Positions 57,801-64,000 of a stretch of DNA of 64,000 nucleotides are shown here, one piece after another. Every line of letters starts with the position of its first letter. Within the stretch, counting starts at the first letter, position 1. Under the pieces are notes generated by a model. That model saw only the letters and a list, made by a program, of their open reading frames with translations. It was not told where the DNA came from and did not search any database. Source of the stretch: Cristatella mucedo (taxonomy: Eukaryota; Bryozoa; Phylactolaemata; Cristatellidae). Where the stretch lies: assembly GCA_009760855.2 (NCBI GenBank), contig WPIO01000008.1, forward strand, positions 2,318,501 to 2,382,500. The letters are read 5' to 3'. The position numbers and the translations under genes were made by a program.

Positions 57801-59973
57801 AGCAGCCGCTGACAAGAGCCGCTCTTGAAGACGCGCCGGTGGCCCGCGCTGCACGCATGCGCGTCGCCACCGGCGCCGCGGTCGAAGCTGCTTCGCCCGC
57901 GTGCAGCGCGTGCAGCGCCTCGGCTAGCATGCAGCGAGCCCGGTCGTCGCCTCGTCGTTGCAGCAGCTCGAGCGAGCCGGCACCCGTCGAGCGCCTGCTC
58001 GCTCGGGAAGAAAGTCCGCCCGATGAGGAGGACGATGACATGTACAGCGACGCACTGGCCTACCAGCTGATCGACAGCAGAGCGGCTGACGCCCGGAGCC
58101 GCGCTGGCGGCGGCGCCGCCGCCACAGGCGAGCAGCTGTCCGCGCATGTCGGCACCCGCGGCCATGGCAGCTACAGCGAGGCCATGGCAACCAGTCCGGA
58201 GGCCGGCGGCAGTAAGCTTCCCGCCCGTCCTGCTGCCGCCGTCAGCAGCGTGGCGACGACAGCGGTGGCTGCGACGTCATCGGTAGCCGAATACGCAAGG
58301 CTGGTGCGTCAGCCGAGGCAGCAGCAGCAGGCCTCGAGCAAGCCGAACGTCCACTTGGCCGAGCCACCTCGTCGCCCGGCAGGCGTCGCTGCCTCCGCTT
58401 CTGCAGCCAGTGCGCCGCCGCTGCCCCCGCAGTCTGTGAGCGTGGACCGCCTGATCGTCGAAGCGGCCGAGTACTTTGATTGGACTGGCAGTAATCATGT
58501 GGCCACCCCTCCGCGTGAGTACGACTTGCTTGATGCTTGCTTTGCCATGACCAAGCCTGCTTGATGCTTGCTACCTGTCAATCACTATTATTATCGTTGT
58601 TGTTGTTATATTGGGTCTGGTACCACCTTCAGTCACCATGTTGTTGAAGGCCGTCTCATCCGACGAGTGGCATTTAAGATTGGTTAGTCGTGCCGATTCG
58701 GCCCGACTAAGTAGAAGCCACTTTGTCGGCAAGTGGGCACGATGCGGTACCGCCTGTTGTAGAGTTATCTCCCCACAATTCTAGATGACTAGTCAAAGGA
58801 AATCTGTCGGCCGTGTCGGCTGGAAAGTCGGCCGTGTAGCCGTAGCTTCGGGAATGGCTGACCTGGGAAAGGTCAAGGTTTGATCATCTCATCGGATTAG
58901 TCGTGGACGTGCCTCTGGGCAGTCTTGGGCTACAGGCTACATCTTAGCACTCGTGGCATGGCGGCGGGTGGCATCATGACTGTGCAAGCATAATATGCCC
59001 CCGGCTGAAAAAAAGCCGCCGGCGAAAAAGCCACCTGCTGCATGCAGGTCAGTGCTTGGTGGCCCATGCTTGGCGTCACTGGTTGCGTCAGTGGTCTGCT
59101 GTGACAGTGCAGCTCTGATCAGTGCAGACCACTGACTGAAGCAGCTCTGCTCTGCTTGTGCTGAAGCAGCTCTGCCCTGCCCTCGATTGGAGCCAACTTG
59201 AAAGTGGAAGAAACGTGTGTCAACTGTCATTCAATGACAGCTAAGCTAGTGGTGGAGGTGTTGAGAAGAAGAATCGAGAAGGCACTGGAGTCAGTTGAAC
59301 ACGGCAACGCATGTGGCTTTTATAGTGATTAGCCTCGTGCATCCAAGCTTTTGGTATGCACACGTGTGCACATGCGGGCTCGTGTCAATACAGCGTATTA
59401 TGGCATCTGCGGCTATGCCTTAACCCCGTGCATTTGCTGTGCGACCTACCGTCCTGGGGGCAGGCACTCCGTGACCTCTTTTGCTCCTCGTCTTGATGAC
59501 GCGCATGGGCGCTGGCCGAGGCAGCGGCGGCTCCTCTCCTGCTGCCGAATAGCTCTGGCTATCTGCCAGAGCCGCCTCGCCTGCTGTTTAGCCGGCCGAC
59601 CGACCGCGCCGCACAGCTTTCACCGGCAAGAAAGCTGGCAAGCTTTCATCGCTCGTGTGCTCATTTAGTGCCGCAACGGCTGCGCACCCAGCCGGCTGGT
59701 GGGGTCAGCAATGGAGGTGCCCAGCAATTGCGAGAGGACCGCGGGCCGTCGCCCGGCAACGGCCGCCGACGCAGAAGCTGCAGCGACGGCGGCAGCAGCA
59801 GCAGTGGCGACGACGTATCCCTGCAGCTGCCCGTGCGTGTATCGCGACCTTCGAGAGCCATGCCCAAATCCGGTGGCACGCTGATGCTCGGCGGTGCCTT
59901 GCTGAAGATGCCGACTAGTTGCCCATCGACGAACGGTGAAGGCCACGGTCATCAACCGATTCGCCAGAGCCAG
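44284..59973 (+). CDS. PH-domain docking protein, GAB/DOS-like (multi-exon)
   Basis: Supported exons are 44284-44373, 50107-50330, 52509-52572, 53944-about 54130, 55171-56680, 57790-58514 and 59669-59973. Phases fit at every junction, giving roughly 1035 residues; exon 62819-62928 would also fit. Residues about 10-126 form a PH domain. Its SWERRWFVF strand is followed by FIDLSNCQQ, DRILCLAADS and EMVAWCKTL, closely matching the order IIDLNLCEQ, DRIFYLVADS, EMNKWV in GAB1. The rest is a low-complexity Ala/Ser/Pro/Gln tail with tyrosines in acidic or SH2-like settings: NVYEE, DLYETV, NEYGIL, DYVNW (GRB2-type YxN), DMYSDA, AEYARL, AEYFDW. GAB proteins dock SHP2, GRB2 and PI3K under receptor kinases at the membrane; that role is inferred here. 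DOK/IRS is less likely because I see no PTB domain. Confidence 0.78.
45668..45900. repeat. (CT)n tract, about 230 bp
   Basis: Almost pure CT with a few CC and TT interruptions, inside an old LINE-A copy. Confidence 0.97.
46432..47199 (-). mobile_element. LINE-A 5'-truncated young copy
   Basis: Minus-strand frame 47203-46670 reads [20 protein letters not shown] through [27 protein letters not shown] with no stop. (AAT)n tail at 46432-46452. TAGCT lies at both edges, but part of it also belongs to the element, so the duplication is uncertain. Confidence 0.88.
47353..48268 (-). mobile_element. LINE-A 5'-truncated copy, more diverged
   Basis: Tail at 47353, stem-loop, then a deleted C-terminal region. 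Minus-strand reading includes [20 protein letters not shown] and MDKPCVIQKLESLTLKIGSA. Confidence 0.82.
49085..49225 (+). mobile_element. SINE-2 copy
   Basis: GAGGTCATGGGCTTGAGCCC head, then GTGAAGCGCCTGGATAGGGA and GGGAGCTATATACAAATGAA. Confidence 0.55.
49241..49312 (+). mobile_element. LINE-A terminal stem-loop copy
   Basis: The cleanest example of the terminal hairpin: AAAGCGCC (49257-49264) pairs with GGCGCTTT (49289-49296), with inner AGAGA/TCTCT pairing, then ATTATTATC. Confidence 0.75.
50107..50330 (+). CDS. GAB-like exon 2 (PH core)
   Basis: Acceptor GTTTCGTTTCAG. Reads SWERRWFVFGTLGSYPYLEC onward and ends LAADSR at donor GTGGGT, phase 2. It contains the basic strand and the IDL..C segment typical of GAB PH domains. 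Confidence 0.87.
50410..50990 (-). mobile_element. LINE-B 3' copy
   Basis: Begins at ATGCAGTGCAATGTACCTCC, the reverse complement of the LINE-B tail. It continues through the AAAGCCGGTGCAGCTTTCGG box to a segment near 50930-50990 matching 31470-31520. It abuts GAB-like exon 2 by about 80 nt. Confidence 0.7.
51241..51430 (+). mobile_element. SINE-1, best-preserved copy
   Basis: GAGCCGTAATGGCTCACTAG (A-box region), GTCGTGGGTTCGAATCC (B box), CGATCCTTTATCGCCGC, CTGTCGCTATACAAAAAGAG, GCTGTTAAATCAG, and a TTTATTTTATTTATTTA tail. In GAB-like intron 2. Confidence 0.88.
52011..52083. repeat. (CT)n microsatellite
   Basis: About 73 bp in GAB-like intron 2. Confidence 0.97.
52509..52572 (+). CDS. GAB-like exon 3 (PH C-terminal helix)
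   Basis: Encodes NEMVAWCKTLQKKLEELG then CFT. This holds the invariant PH tryptophan in the closing helix. Acceptor CATTTTTCAG, donor GTGAGT, ends in phase 0. Confidence 0.87.
52771..53110. repeat. (CT)n/(TATC)n compound tract
   Basis: CT, then about 70 bp of TATC, then more CT, in the GAB-like intron after exon 3. Confidence 0.96.
53944..54130 (+). CDS. GAB-like candidate exon 4
   Basis: The acceptor is CATCGTTTCAG, and the phase-0 frame is open: AAQENVYEEHQQLSRLRQVV and onward. It has a tyrosine in an acidic context and a Gln-rich, coiled-coil-like stretch. Two donors give the required phase 1: GTGCGA at 54041 and GTAATC at 54131. The true 3' end is uncertain, and all three frames are partly open in this GC-rich DNA. 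Confidence 0.5.
54220..54762 (-). mobile_element. LINE-A 5'-truncated copy
   Basis: (AAT)n tail at 54223-54252, stem-loop, and C-terminal RT ([20 protein letters not shown]). Truncated at 54762 next to a (GA)n tract. It lies between GAB-like exons 4 and 5. Confidence 0.87.
54786..54880. repeat. (GA)n tract
   Basis: Imperfect GA adjoining the 5' end of a LINE-A copy. Confidence 0.9.
55171..56680 (+). CDS. GAB-like large exon 5 (low-complexity tail)
   Basis: About 502 codons, the longest open frame in the window. It starts at acceptor TGCATTGCAG and ends in phase 2 at GTGAGT (56681). Composition is Ala, Ser, Pro and Gln rich, with an acidic run at about 56194-56220. Tyrosine motifs are DLYETV (about 56226), ENEYGIL (about 56354) and TDYVNW (about 56630). 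The frame is open upstream to 55065, so an alternative start or longer exon is possible. Confidence 0.82.
57790..58514 (+). CDS. GAB-like exon 6
   Basis: Begins after TTTGCAG in phase with exon 5 (Ala codon split 2+1) and reads SLREQPLTRAALEDAPVARA onward. Motifs are EEDDDMYSDAL, VAEYARLVRQ and VEAAEYFDWTG. The exon ends at a perfect GTGAGT (58515). If that donor were skipped, the frame would stop at 58562. Confidence 0.78.
58600..59668. other. GAB-like intron 6
   Basis: Apart from the small Pro/Lys-rich frame at 58995, no supported feature. Confidence 0.5.
58995..59047 (+). CDS. Possible short alternative exon, Pro/Lys/Ala-rich
   Basis: ATG followed by MPPAEKKPPAKKPPAAC, ending in phase 2 at AG|GTCAGT. 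The phase does not fit the exon at 59669, so it is not in the main chain. It could be an alternative first exon of another transcript or chance. Confidence 0.2.
59669..59973 (+). CDS. GAB-like exon 7
   Basis: The acceptor is GCTCATTTAG. The two leading bases complete a Leu codon with exon 6, giving PPLPQRLR, a proline-rich SH3-ligand-like sequence. Next come GRRRRSCSDGGSSSSGDDV and RPSRAMPKSGGTLMLGG. It ends QSQ at CAG|GTCAGA, phase 0. Another donor, GTGAAG near 59934, would change the phase and not fit exon 62819. Confidence 0.6.
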
Positions 59974-60257
59974 GTCAGAGGGGCTGCTGCTCGTTGTCAA
60001 GTCTGTGCTTGAGAGTCACATCCTCGCGTGCGGGCAAAACCGCTGCATGCTGCACTGCTGCTGCACTGCTGGCCGTACGCCTGCTGGCGACCTGAAGTCC
60101 TGTTTGCTGTTCAGAAAGAACCCAGTTTATTCTGCAATTATCTCGTTGACGTTCTTAGCTCGAGTATGTCAACTGCAAATCTGCACATCTATGTGTCAGA
60201 AGCTGAACGTCTGTGTTTACGTGGGGTGAATTCTCTCTGCGACAAGAGTAGCAATTA

Positions 60258-60345
60258 GCCGAATAATAAGTCGGTTGTATAGCGCCCTAAGGGAACTAAA
60301 TCTCTAACCTGGTGCTGTACAGCTCTCTGCAAGAGAAGCAATAAT
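60258..60345 (-). mobile_element. LINE-A/SINE-2 type tail fragment
   Basis: TATAGCGCCCTAAGGGAACT followed by AAATCTCTAACC; a degenerate reverse-strand tail hairpin. Confidence 0.45.
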
Positions 60346-61730
60346 CAAAGGTTAGTGAAATGCAAGGTATCATGCTTAGACAAGCATGCAAAAGCATGCA
60401 GGAATGTAATGCTTGCACCTGAATGCAAAGTACACGAGCAGGCTACTGGTTAATATTATTCAACCCCTGTTTAATAATATGCTCTGAATCGTACACAAGT
60501 AAACGCACAAAGCACTCGGTAACATAAGACATGTTTTTCATTGGGGCGCGGAGAAAGCTGAGCGGAGCAGAACAGATGCGTCTTCAGCTGAGACCTAAAT
60601 GAAGCAAAGTCAATGTATTGTTTCTATTGAAGCTAGCTCCAGTCTTATGGTGCGTGCACGCGAACTGAGAGCCCGATTGCCAAAGTATTAGCACTAGTTG
60701 ATCGCCCCTAAACTGTCCACCGACACATTGCATGACTTAATGCCCAGCGGACCGATCACGCTTGCGGCTTCTGGCATGGCGCCGTCTTCTATTTTAACTA
60801 TGGGCAGTAGCCAGAATGTTGAGTGACTGGCCGGCCATAATACTCTAGCTAAATTAATGCTAATTAATAATTGTTAATAATTAATAATTAATTGCTCTAC
60901 TGTTCACTTTTGCCTTTCTATCGTAAGAGCGTCCGAATTGATTTACAAAGCTCCAAACTCGATCTCGGTCGGAGTAGGCAGACTGGGGGCTTTTCCTAGA
61001 TGCCCTCTCATCACAGCATAGTAGCTGGTCACACGTTCCTCCCACATGGAAGATGCACAGGTTGGATCGTCGTATCTCGAGGTGGATCACTTAAATATCG
61101 TATCTTTAGTGTTCACTGTTGTTCTCACTAAAACGTGCTGCCTGTGCTGTGCAGGCCCTTTGTACTGCTGACCCTTAGTCTTAGGATCGGTCAGGATTCA
61201 ACTCGTATGGAACGCGTTGGTTTATCGGTCAGTCGTGTCGGCCAATCGGCTGTGCCGTATCCTTGCAGCTCAGGAGAAAGGCGTCAGTCGAAGCTCCCGG
61301 CCGCTGAGAGTTGCATTTCAGGAGCTCGGCCGAACGCGGTAGCGGAGGGATGTAAACTCGCGTTGCTGGGCATAGAGCAAGCAAGTAACCATGGCCCATC
61401 TGTATCATTCTGCATGGCATGTTGAGATTTTGTCAAAGATCCTGCTGAGTGTATCACTGCCAGCATGGTAAAAGGGGCGCAGCAGTAGATTCTAGACCAA
61501 CCAATCCCTGTAGTACTCTCGGCATATTGTTCCATTTCTTTGTGTGAAAGCTGATTGAAGCCGATCCATCGCTCCCTAACCCAGATTTACCTCCCCCTGT
61601 TCCAATTGCCTGGGGGCAGCATTCACCGAGTGACCTGCAGGAGTTTCCACAAAAGCCATATAAAAAAAAAAATACTAAAGGAAGTGCCTCACTATTACTA
61701 TGTCAGCACTCTGTCGTGCAGCTATTGCAG
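60346..61730. other. Non-coding stretch within or after the GAB-like gene
   Basis: AT-rich patch around 60845-60895 (TTAATAATTAATAATTAATT); otherwise nothing recognised. Confidence 0.5.
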
Positions 61731-61835
61731 CTAATGTAATGTAATGTAATGCAATGTATCTCCGTCTGTTACTCCACGAAGCCATACAGACTAAGTGGGT
61801 GTTATGCAGGAGGACTTGACAAGGTTTCACTTTCT
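61730..61835 (-). mobile_element. LINE-B 3' terminal fragment with (ATTAC)n tail
   Basis: CTAATGTAATGTAATGTAAT is the reverse complement of an ATTAC repeat, followed by GTATCTCCGTCTGTTACTCC. This defines the LINE-B tail. Confidence 0.7.
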
Positions 61836-61869
61836 GCATTAAGCATGTCCGAAAAATATGCGATTCTGG

Positions 61870-62020
61870 TGCCGAAGCTCACGATCGAGAGGGGGGTTCG
61901 AGTCCTACCACCTGCAATTCTTTAATGCCCACGCCAAGCTTGAGTGACTCTGCTGAGGGAGGCTCTGCTGCCACGTTCTAAATGAGGCTGTTAAATCAGC
62001 TGGCCTTTACTTTAATTTTG
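61870..62020 (+). mobile_element. Degenerate SINE-1 copy
   Basis: GGGGTTCGAGTCCTACCACC (B box) and GAGGCTGTTAAATCAGCTGG tail; the middle is rearranged. Confidence 0.55.
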
Positions 62021-62818
62021 ATGTAATCATTCACTAGAGTCTGACAAAGCCTCAATCTCATGTTTTCTAAAGGGGTAGCGAAGGGCTGGTGAGCTGCAAC
62101 CCCACCCCCCCTACAGCCAATAAGTCAATGTGGCAGACTTGCTGCTTGAAAATGTAGGGTTCAGCCCATTCAAACGAATTCCTCGAAATGACCTTGTGGG
62201 TGCTGTAGTGTGGTATCACTCTGTGTATCAATCAACGTGTGGTATCTTCGCTGCCAGGTTGTGTAGCTCCACGATTGCCAGTTGGGGACCGTGGTAGCTG
62301 CTGCCACGTCCCTCTGAGCCTCTCCAGCTTGGGTAGCAGCTCAACGTTCAGCTGCGCTCCTGGTCGCTCCGCCTGCGCTGCGCTTCGATAGCCTGGCCGC
62401 GCATCGCAGATCGGATCCACCGAGTGAATCGGTCTCCTCGGCATTTCCTTGAACACGTCTGCATGCTCACATGCCTGCTTGTCAAGCAACGTTCGTAATT
62501 CATCTCTGCTTTCATCATCATCATCATCATCATCGCAAAGCCAATCGCAGGAAGTAGTGGGAGAGCATTGCAGGGCTGCACGAATGCGCCAGCAGCGCGC
62601 GCATCTGCCGTGCTTCTCAGGTTTTTTGAAAGCAGCTTTGCAGGCATGTTTGGGTAACTTAAAAGCCCCCTCTTCATCACGGCCGCTTGTTCTCTCAAAG
62701 ACAGGGCCAGGCACTGCCTCCTGTCTGCTGCTGCTGCCACCTGCTGCTGCTGCCACCTGCTGCTGTCGCCCGCTCTCTTAATTAGGCACATCCTTTGCAC
62801 GTGCGTGCGCTGCCTCAG

Positions 62819-62928
62819 GTGGAGGAGCTCTTGAGCGAAATAAATAATATCGGTGGAGTCAAAGTGAGCGCCTACAAGAAAGAGGTTGCTGGAAACATAT
62901 GCTTCGTGGAAGTAGACGGCAAGGTGTG
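62819..62928 (+). CDS. Isolated exon, possibly the next exon of the GAB-like gene
   Basis: Lies between acceptor GCTGCCTCAG and a strong GTAAGT donor (62929). Only the phase-0 frame is open: VEELLSEINNIGGVKVSAYK then KEVAGNICFVEVDGKV. Phase 0 matches the end of exon 59669-59973. The composition (Val, Ile, Lys, Asn, a folded-domain look) is unlike the Ala/Ser tail, so it could belong to a different gene. I do not recognise the domain. Confidence 0.5.
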
Positions 62929-63679
62929 GTAAGTGAGCCCTCCCCCTTCTTCCCCCCCCCCCCCGCCCGCCAATGGCGTCTCTCGTTGTACGCGACCGGC
63001 TTCGACATCAGCTCACGGTTTCATCGGCCTGCTGCACGCTGTCGCCGTCCCATGTGCTCCGCTCGGACGTACTTGGTGCCTGCGAGGCGCGGCGATCGTC
63101 TCGGTTCCTGCGGCAGATGTCAGGCGCTTCCCTCTCTTTGCGTGCACCAGGTTGCGGACATATCGTAGCAGCATTTGGTGCTGCCATAATCCGGTGAGAG
63201 GCCCGATCGGAAGAAGAGCTTCATCGGCTGCCAATGTGCGACTCTCGTGCGCTCGCTGCCCCTTCTCCTCCCTCCTCCGTCCCTGGTTGCTCGCCTCCCC
63301 CCATCCCCCCCCCCCCCCCCGCTGATGGCACGAGTGACTGCAGAAGCGACCTGCCTGCCCCACCCCTTCCTGCTGCTGCTGAGCCTTGGGGGATGTGTCT
63401 GTGTCCAGGGGGAAGGAGACAGCTCGACTTACATCCTGGCAGAGCTGTGGATATCTGGCTGCACCACCACCGCCCGCCATCGATGTCACCCCAATCTGAT
63501 GCTCCTTGGCGTCTATTATCTCCACCTGATCGGCAATCTATCTGGGCCTTGCGAGTGGCTTGCCGGCAGCATTAGTCGTGCGCAGCCTGGCTTACTTGGC
63601 TGTGCGGTGGGAGCTAATTCTTTTAGACTCCTTGCAGCAGTCTTCTGCAAGATAGCTAATCGGGACTAGGCATGCTATG

Positions 63680-63835
63680 GTGGTGGTACTTAAGGTGCTC
63701 GACCCCACCAAGATTAAGGTGAATGTTAGTTGAGCTAGGTCGTGGGCTCTCAGCCGGTGGCGTACTGTATGTCAAGCGCCTGAATAGAGACGAAGTTCTC
63801 TTAGGGCGCTATACAAATGAATTATATTTATTTTG
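63680..63835 (+). mobile_element. SINE-2 copy
   Basis: GCTCGACCCCACCAAG and AGGTCGTGGGCTCTCAGCC head, then TCAAGCGCCTGAATAGAGAC, GGGCGCTATACAAATGAATT and a TATATTTATTTT tail. Confidence 0.6.
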
Positions 63836-64000
63836 CATTTAGGAGGAAAGCCCTCGAGGTAATTTGTTTACTAGAAATAGAAGCAGGCTCTGCCGTGTTT
63901 ATTATCGAAGCTGAGTTGAGTGGCCGGTGTACAAGAAGCCCAGCGGAAGTAGCTGTAGGCTCGGATGATTAGCAACCATCTTGATCCACGATTGGTGGCT

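Overview
This is animal nuclear DNA, almost certainly from an invertebrate metazoan. Three intron-containing genes with animal-specific orthologues lie on the + strand, separated and filled by LINE and SINE copies and very long dinucleotide tracts. There are no operons, no phage or plasmid features and no intact RNA genes. The sequence does not let me name the phylum.

Genes. (1) 8460-12061: a complete four-exon glutathione peroxidase of the GPX7/GPX8 (ER, cysteine-type) class, 190 codons. (2) 16886-29257: a complete six-exon orthologue of ANKRD54, an ankyrin-repeat adaptor, 255 codons, with an AATAAA signal at 29660. (3) 44284 to at least 59973: a large docking/adaptor protein with an N-terminal PH domain most like GAB/DOS, followed by a long Ala/Ser/Pro/Gln-rich tail carrying scattered tyrosine motifs. 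An exon at 62819-62928 is phase-compatible and may continue it. Splice phases agree across every junction in genes 1 and 2, and across the large exons of gene 3. The genes look unrelated in pathway: redox folding in the ER, a cytoplasmic/nuclear adaptor, and receptor-tyrosine-kinase signalling.

Repeats. Two L2/CR1-like non-LTR families dominate. LINE-A has an (ATT)n tail preceded by a conserved AAGCGCC/GGCGCTT stem-loop. LINE-B has an (ATTAC)n-type tail. One LINE-A copy (32378-34018) keeps an open reverse-transcriptase frame and sits inside a LINE-B copy with a 6-bp target duplication. A tRNA-derived SINE family (SINE-1) occurs at least six times, and one copy is split by a 1260-bp TG...CA element flanked by GTAT. 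A second SINE-like family (SINE-2) ends in a tail resembling the LINE-A tail. A degenerate hAT transposase lies at 7320-7880.

Layout: 1-8.4 kb is degraded LINE, satellite and hAT sequence. 8.4-12.1 kb is the GPX gene. 12.1-16.8 kb is intergenic with a candidate MITE and a GC-rich promoter-like zone. 16.8-29.7 kb is ANKRD54, with LINEs and microsatellites in its introns. 29.7-43.4 kb is a repeat-dense intergenic block. 43.4-63 kb is the PH-domain gene, starting in GC-rich DNA. 63-64 kb is non-coding with a SINE-2 copy.
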